From positions 1 through 15,385 of the forward strand of contig JAUHVS010000063.1 of the NCBI GenBank assembly GCA_030424955.1: 15,385 bases of DNA. Direction: 5' to 3'. Source of the DNA: a bacterium (GTDB lineage Bacteria; Myxococcota_A; Bradymonadia; UBA7976; UBA1532). The position numbers and the translations under genes are program-made. Positions 1 to 7,161 of this stretch are shown here, one piece after another; position 1 is the first letter of the stretch; each line of letters opens with the position of its first letter. Below the pieces are notes generated by a model, which did no database searches, was not told the DNA's origin, and was given only the letters and a program-made list of their open reading frames with translations.

Positions 1-308
1 TGCTGCGGGTGGCCGGCGAGCCCATCGGCCGGCTGTACGTCGACCGGCGCCCCGACGAGATCCGCATCGTCGACATCGCCCTGCTGCCGGCCTGGCGCGG
101 GCGCGGCCTGGGCGCGGCCCTGGTGGGGGCGCTCATCGCCGAGGCCCACGCCGGCGGGCGCCCGGTGGGCATCCACGTGGAGCGCACCAACCCGGCGCGC
201 CGGCTCTATGATCGCTTGGGGTTCGTCGAGACGGGGGGCGACGGGATCTACGCGCTGATGCGCTGCCCGCCGCCCGGGACCACGCCGCCCAAGGGCGCGG
301 TCAGGTGA
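1..308 (+). CDS. GNAT-family N-acetyltransferase, C-terminal part (5' truncated by window edge)
   Basis: This is the C-terminal part of a GCN5-related N-acetyltransferase, an enzyme class that moves an acetyl group from acetyl-CoA to an amine; the substrate cannot be told. The fragment shows the core strand IVDIALLP followed by the acetyl-CoA pyrophosphate-binding loop RGRGLG (motif A). Further on are HVERTNPARRLYDRLGF, the typical motif B region with the N-x-x-A-x-x-L-Y-x-x-x-G-F pattern, and a final strand. The reading frame is open to base 3 with no stop, so the N-terminal strands lie outside the window. A GTG at 9 falls inside the fold and is not a credible start. The gene converges on the minus-strand DUF6916-like gene, and the two ends overlap by 8 bp. 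Confidence 0.85.
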   Translation, partial: LRVAGEPIGRLYVDRRPDEIRIVDIALLPAWRGRGLGAALVGALIAEAHAGGRPVGIHVERTNPARRLYDRLGFVETGGDGIYALMRCPPPGTTPPKGAVR

Positions 309-615
309 AGACGGCCTCGTAGCGGGTCGCGCCCACCGGCACCAGGAAGAGCTGCAGCGCGCCCAGCACCGGGTGGGTCAGCGGCCAGATGCCCTGGGGG
401 CCGTTGGCGGGGCCCGTGAACACCAGCGAGAAGGTCGGGCGCCCCCCGAAGCCCTCGGCGCTCGTGACCTCGGCCTGGGCCAGGGTGAACACCCAGTCGG
501 GGTGCACCGCGTGGGTAAACGCGGTGTCCACGTGCGGCGCGAAGGTGTCGACGCTCACCGCGCCCAGGTCCAGCAACGGCATGGGCTCGGCCTGCGGATC
601 AGACGGCGCCGACAT
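301..615 (-). CDS. Small DUF6916-like protein (104 aa)
   Basis: This is a small soluble protein of unknown function. Its layout matches what I recall of the DUF6916 family: an N-terminal F-x-P-H-V segment (residues 25-29), a central F-S-L-V-F-T-G-P strand (62-69), a GIWPLTHPVLGALQLFLVP stretch (75-93) and the C-terminal Y-E-A-V-F. No signal peptide or membrane segment is visible. The ATG at 615 has a GGGGAG site 7 nt upstream; Met12 is a possible internal start. The gene begins 17 bp inside the end of the NHL-repeat lipoprotein gene, which suggests translational coupling and makes it the last gene of the unit that starts at 3377. The family assignment is from memory of the sequence pattern, and no biochemical role is known to me. 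Confidence 0.72.
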   Translation of the reverse strand: MSAPSDPQAEPMPLLDLGAVSVDTFAPHVDTAFTHAVHPDWVFTLAQAEVTSAEGFGGRPTFSLVFTGPANGPQGIWPLTHPVLGALQLFLVPVGATRYEAVFT

Positions 616-1357
616 GCACCCGCTCCCCGTCCGCCACGCTCAGGTGCACCGGCGACACCGTCAGCGGCCGCGCCTCCACTCGGCGGCCGGCGGCGTCGAA
701 GACCCACACGGTCTTGGTGGTGGGGCAGCCCACATAGGCGTAGCCCTCGCCGTCCACGGCGATGGGCCGGGGGAGCCACCAGGGCGCGTCCGCGCCGTAG
801 CTGGGCCCGGGGGTGCCGTCGGGCGCGAAGGTGCGCACCCGCCCGTTGCCGGCGTCCACCACGTGCAGCGTGCCGTCGGGGCCCGCCGCGATGCCGCGGG
901 GCATCGAGAAGCCGTCGGTCCAGCGGTCCACCACCCGGCCCGTGCGGTCGAACACCACCACCTGGTGCGCCGCCGAGTCGGTCACGAAGATCAGGTCGTC
1001 GCTCACCGCCACGTCGGCCGGCGAGGCCAGCGCGTCGCCGCCGAAGGCCCGCGCGTCACCGGTGGGGCCGACCTCGATCAGCTGGGCGTCGCCGCGATCC
1101 AGCACCACCACGCCGCCGTCGGCGAGGCCCGCCAGGGCCACCGGGTAGTTCAGATCCGCCAGCAGCACCCCGCCCGCCGGGCCCCGCTCCGCGATGCGGT
1201 GGGCCTGCAGGTCGATCTCGAAGGTGCGCCCGCCGGCGAAGGCCAGCAGCCCCGCCGACAGCGGCAGCGGCCCGCCCGCCGGGGCCTCGGTGCCGCAGCC
1301 CGTGGCGAGCACACCGGCGCCCGCGAGGCTCAGGTGCAGAAACGTACGTCGATCCAT
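599..1357 (-). CDS. Tat-type lipoprotein with NHL/beta-propeller repeats (252 aa)
   Basis: This is a predicted exported lipoprotein folded as a beta-propeller. The N-terminus MDRRTFLHLSLAGAGVLATG has a twin-arginine at residues 3-4, then a hydrophobic stretch and a lipobox with Cys21, so export by Tat and lipid anchoring are likely. From about residue 60 it has NHL-like units: PVALAGLADGGVVVLDRG, PADVAVSDDLIFVTDSA, PRGIAAGPDGTLHVVDAGNG and RPIAVDGEGYAYVG, each followed by a strand ending in F-x-x-x-G. About 4-5 blades are visible, short for a closed six-blade propeller. The ATG at 1357 is chosen because GGTGAG sits 7 nt upstream; an in-frame ATG at 1372 has no clear site. The upstream stop is only 8 bp away and the downstream gene overlaps the 3' end. 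Such propellers usually bind proteins or ligands; the partner is unknown. Confidence 0.82.
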   Translation of the reverse strand: MDRRTFLHLSLAGAGVLATGCGTEAPAGGPLPLSAGLLAFAGGRTFEIDLQAHRIAERGPAGGVLLADLNYPVALAGLADGGVVVLDRGDAQLIEVGPTGDARAFGGDALASPADVAVSDDLIFVTDSAAHQVVVFDRTGRVVDRWTDGFSMPRGIAAGPDGTLHVVDAGNGRVRTFAPDGTPGPSYGADAPWWLPRPIAVDGEGYAYVGCPTTKTVWVFDAAGRRVEARPLTVSPVHLSVADGERVHVGAV

Positions 1358-1365
1358 TGGGCGTC

Positions 1366-2229
1366 TCACCATGTCCACAGCGCGTCGAGGGTAGGATAAA
1401 CGTCGTTTGAGCGCACGCGCTCGACGCGCACGAAGCCGCCCCCGTCGGCCACGAGGTCGATGGCGCCCTGGTCGCTGTTGAACCAGATCACCCCCGAGGT
1501 CAGCGCGAAGCCGGGGGTCAGCGGCCAGTCCACGCCCAGCCAGCCCGACACCGTCCAGGGGCTCAGCGGCCCCACGTCCCCCACCCGGTACAGGTCCACC
1601 TCGGCGGCGAGCCGCAGCCACGGCCGCACGGCGTGCTCGGTGCGCACGCCCACGTGGGCCCGCCAGGTGTGGGTCAGCGGGGCGACGGCGAGCTGCAGCG
1701 GGGCGTAGGTGTCGAGGGACGCCGGGCGCTCGCCGGTGAGCAGCAGGCCCACCGCCAGATCGCCGTCCACCGTCAGCAGGCCCTCGCGGCCCCAGGTCCA
1801 GCGGCCGCCGACCGAGGGCGCGATGGCCCAGCCCGCCTCGGCGCAGGTGTCGGCCCGGGCCTCGCCGGTGTCGGCCACCGCGCAGGTCGGCGACAGGTAG
1901 CCCCGCGCGCCGAAGGGCAGCCCGAAGCGCAGCGCCCAGGACGGCACCGACAGCCCGAAGCGCGCGGTGGCGGCCCAGGCCCGCCCGCCCAGCTCACCCT
2001 GGGCCACCTGCCAGTCCAGCCCCACGTGGGGCGCCGCGAAGAACGCGAGGGGGTGCGCCTCGAGGGTCAGCGCGTCCGTCAGCGCCCAGCGCAGCGGGTT
2101 GAACACGCCCACCGAGCCCGAGCCGGCGGGCGCGAGCCAGGCGCTCTCCCGCGGCGGGCGCGCCGGCGCCGCCCCCGCCACCCCCGGCAGCGCCGCCAGC
2201 GCCCACAGCCCCCACCACAGGCCCCTCAT
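1366..2229 (-). CDS. Predicted outer-membrane beta-barrel protein of unknown function (287 aa)
   Basis: I do not recognise a named family. The N-terminus MRGLWWGLWALAALPGVAGA is a Sec signal peptide with probable cleavage near residue 20. The mature part is rich in alternating hydrophobic/polar strands with Trp, Gly and Thr, for example SWALRFGLPFGARGYL, GDLAVGLLLTGERPA, TWRAHVGVRTEH and SPWTVSGWLGVDWPLTPGF, and it ends in Trp287. A C-terminal aromatic residue is typical of BAM-inserted barrels. Two cysteines (116 and 129) could form a disulfide in an extracellular loop. The ATG at 2229 overlaps the stop of the upstream phosphatase-family gene in an ATGA arrangement. The Shine-Dalgarno is weak (GGCGG), so translation may rely on coupling. 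The length and strand pattern would suit a 10-12-stranded barrel, but this is inference. Confidence 0.75.
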   Translation of the reverse strand: MRGLWWGLWALAALPGVAGAAPARPPRESAWLAPAGSGSVGVFNPLRWALTDALTLEAHPLAFFAAPHVGLDWQVAQGELGGRAWAATARFGLSVPSWALRFGLPFGARGYLSPTCAVADTGEARADTCAEAGWAIAPSVGGRWTWGREGLLTVDGDLAVGLLLTGERPASLDTYAPLQLAVAPLTHTWRAHVGVRTEHAVRPWLRLAAEVDLYRVGDVGPLSPWTVSGWLGVDWPLTPGFALTSGVIWFNSDQGAIDLVADGGGFVRVERVRSNDVYPTLDALWTW

Positions 2230-3377
2230 GGCAGCCGCCAGACGCCGAACACCGGCGCGTGATCGCTCAGGCGCAGCGGATCGGCCTCGAGCACCCAGCC
2301 GGTCTGGGCCACGGGCTGCCCGGCGCGCTGCAGCACGTCGGTGGTGGCGGGATCCCAAGCCGTGCCGGGCGAGGCGAACAGATAGTCCAGCGTGCGGTTC
2401 CAGTCCCCCGCCACCCCGGCCTCGTTGACTTCGTCCGGGCCCAGCACCGAGTGGGTGAACAGCCGCGCCTGGGCGGCGGGCGTGTCGCCAAAGCGCGCCA
2501 GCTCGATCCAGGGCGCGAAGTCGGCAAAGAAGGGCGCCATCACCGCCGGCGTGTAGGGCGGCTGCTCGAAGTCCTCGCCGCACACGGGCTCGGTGCGCTC
2601 GTCCAGGAAGTCCTGGGTCTTCAGCGCCGTGGGCGGCAGCTCGTTGAAGTCACCGCCTAGCAGCCACGGCCCCTCGGTGGCCTGCACCACCTCGTGGATC
2701 TGCTCGATCTGGGCCTGCTTGGTGCCGTCCTCGTCGTAGGCCTCGGTGTGCACCACGAAGGCGGTGACGGGCTGGTCGCCCACCTCGATGACCGCCCGCC
2801 CAATGCTGCGGTGGATGTAGAAGGTGGCCGTCACCAGGTCCTGATCGGTGCGGTCGGCCTGCGCGATGCTGTCGGCGGCCACGATGGGGTACTTGCTGAA
2901 GATGGCGTTGCCCAGATCCATCCGGCCCAGCCCCTCGCTGGGGATGTAGCGGCTGTCCCAGGTGCGGAAGTAGGCGGCGTAGTTCAGGTCGGTGTTCGCC
3001 AGCAGGTGGCGCACCATGTCGACGTAGGCCGAGCGCCGGCTGTTGAGCTCGATCTCCTCGACCATCAGCACGTCGGGATCGGCCTCGCGGATCAGCGCCA
3101 CCGCGCCGGCCAGGTTGGCCTCGACCTCGGCGCGGGTCATCTGCACCCGGTCGCCCCAGCAGTCGAACCAGAACGGCAGCCGCGCCGCGCCGTACTTGAT
3201 ATTCCACGCCATCACCCGCAGCCCGTCGGGGTCCGGCGGCGCGGGCATGAGGGTCGCGGCCTTGAACCGCGGCGCGGCGTGCGTGCCGCGGGGCACAGCG
3301 CGGGCCAGGGGCTCGCAGCCGGTGAGGCTCGCGAGGCCAAGCCCCGCGCAGCAGATGAGACGACACACCGACACCAT
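2226..3377 (-). CDS. Endonuclease/exonuclease/phosphatase (EEP)-family lipoprotein (383 aa)
   Basis: This is a metal-dependent phosphoesterase fold of the EEP (DNase I-like) superfamily, whose members cleave DNA, inositol phosphates or sphingomyelin; the substrate here is unknown. The catalytic set looks complete: MAWNIKYG with Asn59, VEEIE with Glu108, VVHTEAYD with His210, GGDFN with Asp243 and Asn245, RTLDYLF with Asp331, and the terminal SDHAP with Asp372-His373. The N-terminus has a short hydrophobic signal and a lipobox (LTGC, Cys21), so it is probably anchored in the envelope, facing the periplasm or outside. The ATG at 3377 has GAGG 6 nt upstream. An inverted repeat at 3382-3411 pairs with that site. 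The 3' end overlaps the barrel gene by 4 bp. Envelope location argues against a DNA-repair role and for nutrient scavenging or secreted nuclease/phosphatase activity (inference). Confidence 0.88.
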   Translation of the reverse strand: MVSVCRLICCAGLGLASLTGCEPLARAVPRGTHAAPRFKAATLMPAPPDPDGLRVMAWNIKYGAARLPFWFDCWGDRVQMTRAEVEANLAGAVALIREADPDVLMVEEIELNSRRSAYVDMVRHLLANTDLNYAAYFRTWDSRYIPSEGLGRMDLGNAIFSKYPIVAADSIAQADRTDQDLVTATFYIHRSIGRAVIEVGDQPVTAFVVHTEAYDEDGTKQAQIEQIHEVVQATEGPWLLGGDFNELPPTALKTQDFLDERTEPVCGEDFEQPPYTPAVMAPFFADFAPWIELARFGDTPAAQARLFTHSVLGPDEVNEAGVAGDWNRTLDYLFASPGTAWDPATTDVLQRAGQPVAQTGWVLEADPLRLSDHAPVFGVWRLP

Positions 3378-3381
3378 GGGG

Positions 3382-3411
3382 ATCCTCGCACCGCGGACAC
3401 GCTGCGAGGAT
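3382..3411 (-). promoter_or_regulatory. Leader inverted repeat enclosing the ribosome-binding site of the EEP lipoprotein gene
   Basis: The plus-strand arms ATCCTCGCA (3382-3390) and TGCGAGGAT (3403-3411) are perfect 9-bp inverted repeats around a 12-nt loop. On the minus-strand mRNA the 3' arm contains GAGG, the Shine-Dalgarno site, ending 6 nt before the ATG at 3377. If the hairpin forms, it would mask ribosome binding. Alternatively it could be a DNA operator. The repeat is visible; its function is inferred. Confidence 0.5.
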
Positions 3412-3458
3412 ACGCCAGCCGACGCGCCCGCGCCTCTGCTGCGGGGAGGCGGCCCGGC

Positions 3459-3483
3459 CTGATCCCCTGCCCGTCGGGATCAG
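3459..3483 (-). terminator. Terminator-like hairpin downstream of the cysteine-rich protein gene
   Basis: CTGATCCC (3459-3466) and GGGATCAG (3476-3483) form a perfect 8-bp stem with a 9-nt loop. It starts 31 nt past the stop codon of the minus-strand gene at 3515-4018. There is no T-run after it in that direction, so intrinsic termination is uncertain. It could equally be a 3'-end protecting structure or part of the promoter region of the next minus-strand unit. Confidence 0.4.
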
Positions 3484-3514
3484 TCCAGCCCGCCCCCACG
3501 CGGCGGCGGCCCGC

Positions 3515-4018
3515 CTACTTCTTGGCGTTGCAGGCGAAGTAGAGCGACGCCCCGCACGACAGGGCGCGCTTGGCGATGAAGCCCCCCAGCTCAGCGCGGG
3601 CGCGCTTGCAGTCCTGGCTCTGGTACTTCTGGCGGCAGTACTTGCGGCTCTTGTTGGCGCGCTCGTCGCTCAGCAGGGCGCTCCAGGCCTTGTCCTGGGC
3701 CGCCTTGCAGGCCTGCTTGCAGGCCTTCTTGCCCTTGCGGTCCTTCTTGAAGTCGACGCCGCACTTCTTCTTGCAGCTCTTCTCGGCGTTCTTCGACCAG
3801 GTCTTCTCGGCCTTCCACTGCTTCTTGCTGAAGTTGCAGTCGCTGATCTCTTTGCAGGCGCTCGCCACCGCGTCGGTGATGCGCTTGAACTCGCCGTCGC
3901 GCTCGGTGCAGCTCTTGATGGCGGACTCGCAGGCCCCCCAGGTGCTGTCATCCGCCATGGCCGGCGTGGCGAGGCCCACCAGCGTGAACCAGGCTCCCAG
4001 GATGATCGCGTTACGCAT
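3515..4018 (-). CDS. Secreted lysine-rich, 12-cysteine protein of unknown function (167 aa)
   Basis: I do not recognise this family. A clear Sec signal peptide (MRNAIILGAWFTLVGLATPA, cleavage near AMA/DD at residues 20-23) precedes a mature domain of about 144 residues with 12 cysteines (30, 37, 55, 61, 82, 86, 100, 104, 128, 137, 155, 163) and about 27 lysines. All 12 cysteines are in the exported part, consistent with six disulfides. Cys82/86 and Cys100/104 form two CX3C pairs 13 residues apart, within predicted helical, strongly basic sequence such as KKKCGVDFKKDRKGKKACKQ. The ATG at 4018 has AGGGAG 6 nt upstream. The gene stands alone between the nuo operon (136 bp away) and the EEP unit (137 bp away). 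A basic, disulfide-rich secreted protein could bind polyanions or act as a toxin-like or structural protein; no function can be assigned. Confidence 0.8.
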   Translation of the reverse strand: MRNAIILGAWFTLVGLATPAMADDSTWGACESAIKSCTERDGEFKRITDAVASACKEISDCNFSKKQWKAEKTWSKNAEKSCKKKCGVDFKKDRKGKKACKQACKAAQDKAWSALLSDERANKSRKYCRQKYQSQDCKRARAELGGFIAKRALSCGASLYFACNAKK

Positions 4019-4026
4019 CTCTCACT

Positions 4027-4064
4027 CCCTGTGTGTGACGCCGGGCCCCTCGCCCGACACAGGG
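4027..4064 (-). promoter_or_regulatory. Leader inverted repeat before the cysteine-rich protein gene
   Basis: CCCTGTGT (4027-4034) and ACACAGGG (4057-4064) are perfect 8-bp arms. They enclose a second small stem, CGGGC (4042-4046) with GCCCG (4052-4056), and a 7-nt one-sided bulge. On the minus-strand RNA the 3' arm carries the AGGG of the Shine-Dalgarno site for the ATG at 4018. It lies 91 nt beyond the nuoN stop and might instead help end nuo transcripts, but no U-tract follows. The rest of the 4065-4154 spacer shows no promoter I can defend. Confidence 0.45.
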
Positions 4065-4154
4065 GACTTCGCGGCGGCGCGCGCGATCTGACAGCGAGAT
4101 TGGCGTTTAGGTGAGGGAGGGGTCGCCAAGGCCGGGGCGCAGGGCCTGCGGGGC

Positions 4155-5597
4155 TCAGCCGCCGAAGGCGGCGGCCGCGGCGCGGGCGGCGTCCACGATA
4201 GGCCCGGGCCACGCGCCGAAGCCCACCACGCCAGCGAGGCACAGGGCGATGGCCAGCCGCATGCCGCCGCCGACCGCGATGGGCGTGTCCTCGGCGGGGG
4301 CGCGCATGTAGACCACCTTCGCGATGCGCAGGTAGTAGAACAGCGCCAGGATCGACAGGCCGGCGCCCAAGGCCACGAGCCACACCAGGCCGGCCTCGTA
4401 GGCGGCCATGAACACGTACAGCTTGGCCCAGAAGCCCACCACGAACGGGATGCCCGCCAGCGACAGCAGGAAGATCAGCAGCGCGAAGGCCAGGCCCGGC
4501 GCCCGCTTGTACAGCCCATGGAACCGGCTCAGATCGGCGTCCGGCGCGTCGGCGCACACGGCCTCGATCACCAGGAACGCGCCCAGGTTCGTGACCACAT
4601 AGCCCGCCAGGTAGAACAGCATCACCGCCTGGCCCGACTCGTTGTTGGCGGCCACGGCGATGAGCAGGTAGCCCATCTGCGCGATGCCCGAGTAGGCCAG
4701 CAGGCGCTTGGCGTCGCGCTGCGGCACCGCCAGGGCGTTGCCCACCACCAGGGTGATGACGGTGATGAACAGCACCACCGGCAGCCAGCGGGCCGAGGCC
4801 GCGCCGAAGGTCTCGACCAGGATCAGGCTGATGGCCGCCAGGCCCGCGGCCTTGGGCGCGACGGACAGGTAGCCCACCACCGGCGTCGGGGCGCCCTCGT
4901 AGGTGTCGGGCACCCACTGGTGGAAGGGCACGGCGCCGATCTTGTAGCTCAGCCCGCCCAGGGTGGTGAACAGGCCCAGCCACAGCAGCGGGGTCTGCGG
5001 GGCCGCCGCGATGACGTCGAGCCGCAGGCCCCCGGCCGCGCCGAAGAGCAGCGACAGGCCCATGGCGGTGATCGCGGTGCTCGCCGCGCTCACCAGGTAC
5101 ATCTTGAGGGCGGCCTCGGGGGCGCGCCGGCCGGGCCCGGTGGGATCCTCGGTCTTCGGCCACGCCGCCAGCATGGTCAGCGGCATGCCCATCAGCTCGA
5201 AGGCCACCACGAACAGCACCAGCGTGCGCGCGCCGGGCAGCAGCATCATGCCGACCAGCGTGAACAGCAGCAGCAGCCAGAACTCGCCCTGGCGGCCGGG
5301 GTAGCGGCGGTCGACGTGGTCGGTGCCGCCCAGGGCCACCAGCGCGCCGGCGCCCAGGAACAGGCGCTTGAAGAACAGCGCCCAGGCGCCGCCCTCGTAG
5401 GCGCCCGAGAAGGCCACGCCCGACACGTCCACCACGAAGGACAGCGCGAAGATGCCCGCCAGCGCCACGGCCGTCAGCTGCCCCAGGCCGCGCTTGCGCC
5501 CGGGCGGCATGAGCACGTCCATGACCAGCACGAGCAGGCCCACGAAGAGCACCATCAGGTCCAGCATCAGCGGCTGGAAGTTCACGAGGGTGTTCAT
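4155..5597 (-). CDS. nuoN: NADH-quinone oxidoreductase subunit N (480 aa)
   Basis: This is an antiporter-like membrane subunit of complex I that forms one of the proton channels in the membrane arm (ND2 homologue). The residues expected for proton transfer are present: Glu134 in FELMGMP, Lys219 in LSYKIGAVPFHQW, Lys249 in VAPKAAGL and Lys392 in GFWAKLYVF. The family signature VPFHQWVPDTYEGAPTPVV (223-241) is intact. The length matches bacterial NuoN (about 480 aa, 14 helices). The ATG at 5597 overlaps the nuoM stop as ATGA. Its Shine-Dalgarno (GGCGG) is weaker than at the other nuo genes, so coupling to nuoM is likely. It is the last gene of the operon. Confidence 0.97.
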   Translation of the reverse strand: MNTLVNFQPLMLDLMVLFVGLLVLVMDVLMPPGRKRGLGQLTAVALAGIFALSFVVDVSGVAFSGAYEGGAWALFFKRLFLGAGALVALGGTDHVDRRYPGRQGEFWLLLLFTLVGMMLLPGARTLVLFVVAFELMGMPLTMLAAWPKTEDPTGPGRRAPEAALKMYLVSAASTAITAMGLSLLFGAAGGLRLDVIAAAPQTPLLWLGLFTTLGGLSYKIGAVPFHQWVPDTYEGAPTPVVGYLSVAPKAAGLAAISLILVETFGAASARWLPVVLFITVITLVVGNALAVPQRDAKRLLAYSGIAQMGYLLIAVAANNESGQAVMLFYLAGYVVTNLGAFLVIEAVCADAPDADLSRFHGLYKRAPGLAFALLIFLLSLAGIPFVVGFWAKLYVFMAAYEAGLVWLVALGAGLSILALFYYLRIAKVVYMRAPAEDTPIAVGGGMRLAIALCLAGVVGFGAWPGPIVDAARAAAAAFGG

Positions 5598-7156
5598 GGC
5601 AGCACCGCCACGCCGGTCGCCCCAGAGCCCAGCACCAAGGGCAGGTACTCCGTGGTCGCCTGATGGATGAACTCGAGGACCAGGTTGGGGTAGACGCCCA
5701 GCAGCACCAGGCACGCGGCGAGGGCCACGATGGCCGCCCACTCCGTGCCCTTGGCGTCGCTCAGCTCCTCGAAGCCCTCGGCGGGGCCCTCACCGAAGAA
5801 CACGTCGCGGCCCACCCGCAGCACGTACACCGCGGTCACGAAGGCGCCGATGATGCCCGGCACGGCCCACCACGCGTGGTCGGACTGCCAGGCCCCCAGG
5901 AACACCAGGAACTCGGCCACGAAGCCCGCGAGGCCGGGCAGGCCCAGCGACGACAGGCCCGCCAGCACGAAGAAGGTGGCCACGCCCGGCATGCGCTTGG
6001 CGAAGCCGCCCATGCCCGGCACCCAGCGGCTGTGGGCGCGGTGGTAGACCAGCCCCACCAGGGCGAAGAACAGGCCGGTCATCATGCCGTGGGCCACCAT
6101 CTGGTAGATGGCGCCGTTCCAGCCGTCCTGGGTGAGCGTGGCCGCGCCCAGCATCACCACGCCCATGTGGCTCACCGAGCTGTAGGCGATGATGTACTTG
6201 AGGTCCTTCTGGGCCAGCGCCGACATGGCGCCCCACACGATGTTGAGCACCGCCACGGCGCCCACGTAGGGCACCCAGTAGGCGGCGCCGTCGGGCAGCA
6301 TCATCATGCCCACGCGGATGACGCCGAAGGCGCCGAGCTTCATGAGCACGCCGGCGTGCAGCATGCTCACCGCGGTGGGCGCCGCGGCGTGGCCGTCGGG
6401 CGACCAGGTGTGGAACGGGAACACCCCGCCCAGCGAGCCGAAGCCGAACCACAGCAGCACGAAGGCCCACAGCTGCATGGACCGCGGGTAGGCCGCGCCC
6501 TGCAGGGTGTCGAAGCCGAAGCTGGTGCCGCCCGCGGCGAAGAACATGGCCACGATGGCCACCAGGATCGCCGCCGAGCCCGCCAGCAGCATCAAGGTGA
6601 GCTTCATGGCGGCGTACTCGCGGCCCCCCACCTTGAAGCGCCGCCACACGAAGGCGAACGGCCCCTTGGCCTCGACCTCGCCCTCGCTGCCCCAGATGCC
6701 GATCAGCAGGTACATGGGCAGGACGGCGATCTCGTAGAACAGGAAGAAGACGAACAGGTCCTGGCTGACGAACACGCCGTAGACGCCGCTGACGAGCACC
6801 AGCAGCAGCACCAGGAACTCGCGCTCGCGGACCTCGAGGGTCCAGGTGGCCAGCACGCCCGTGGTGATGATGACGCCGGTGAGCAGCAGCAGCGCCACCC
6901 CCCAGCCGTCCACCGCGAGGTGCAGCGAGATGCCGTAGGCCGGCACCAGCGCGTACTGCTCGACGAGCTGCAGCCCGCCCTGCGACAGGTCGTAGCTGGC
7001 CCAGACGGCGATGGCGCCCGCGAAGCTCGCGGCGGCGCCCACCAGGGCCACGGTCTTGGCGGCGGCGCCCTTCAGATCAGGCGCGGCCAGGAGCACCAGC
7101 GCGGCCACGAAGGGCGCAGCGACGGTCAGCGACAGCAAGTGTGCGTGCCAGAACAT
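5594..7156 (-). CDS. nuoM: NADH-quinone oxidoreductase subunit M (520 aa)
   Basis: This is the middle antiporter-like subunit of the complex I membrane arm (ND4 homologue). From the ATG at 7156, Glu142 (FYEIAVLPMY), Lys273 (AGVLMKLGAFG) and Glu415 (GFVAEFLVF) match the expected channel residues. The TM7 segment reads GFGSLGGVFPFHTWSPDGH, with Leu where most NuoM proteins have the pumping Lys (E. coli Lys234). The ATG at 7156 is preferred because CAGGGG lies 8 nt upstream, the spacing used across this operon. A GTG at 7165 would overlap the nuoL stop but has its GGGG directly adjacent. A large cytoplasmic-side loop near 159-184 (GEVEAKGPFAFVWRRFKVGG) is longer than I expect from E. coli. The gene overlaps nuoN by 4 bp. 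Confidence 0.96.
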   Translation of the reverse strand: MFWHAHLLSLTVAAPFVAALVLLAAPDLKGAAAKTVALVGAAASFAGAIAVWASYDLSQGGLQLVEQYALVPAYGISLHLAVDGWGVALLLLTGVIITTGVLATWTLEVREREFLVLLLVLVSGVYGVFVSQDLFVFFLFYEIAVLPMYLLIGIWGSEGEVEAKGPFAFVWRRFKVGGREYAAMKLTLMLLAGSAAILVAIVAMFFAAGGTSFGFDTLQGAAYPRSMQLWAFVLLWFGFGSLGGVFPFHTWSPDGHAAAPTAVSMLHAGVLMKLGAFGVIRVGMMMLPDGAAYWVPYVGAVAVLNIVWGAMSALAQKDLKYIIAYSSVSHMGVVMLGAATLTQDGWNGAIYQMVAHGMMTGLFFALVGLVYHRAHSRWVPGMGGFAKRMPGVATFFVLAGLSSLGLPGLAGFVAEFLVFLGAWQSDHAWWAVPGIIGAFVTAVYVLRVGRDVFFGEGPAEGFEELSDAKGTEWAAIVALAACLVLLGVYPNLVLEFIHQATTEYLPLVLGSGATGVAVLP

Positions 7157-7161
7157 CCCCG

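Noticed and set aside
9..308. GNAT gene starting at the GTG at position 9
   Set aside because: The fragment would lack the first strands of the fold, and the frame is open to the window edge. A truncated longer gene is the simpler reading.
599..1372. Alternative start of the NHL lipoprotein at ATG 1372
   Set aside because: It has no clear ribosome-binding site and would overlap the upstream stop. The ATG at 1357 has GGTGAG at good spacing and begins the Tat motif directly.
373..1410. Plus-strand open frames rich in Arg/Pro opposite the NHL and DUF6916 genes
   Set aside because: Their composition is extreme (Arg/Pro/Ala), they have no domains, and they conflict with well-supported minus-strand genes.
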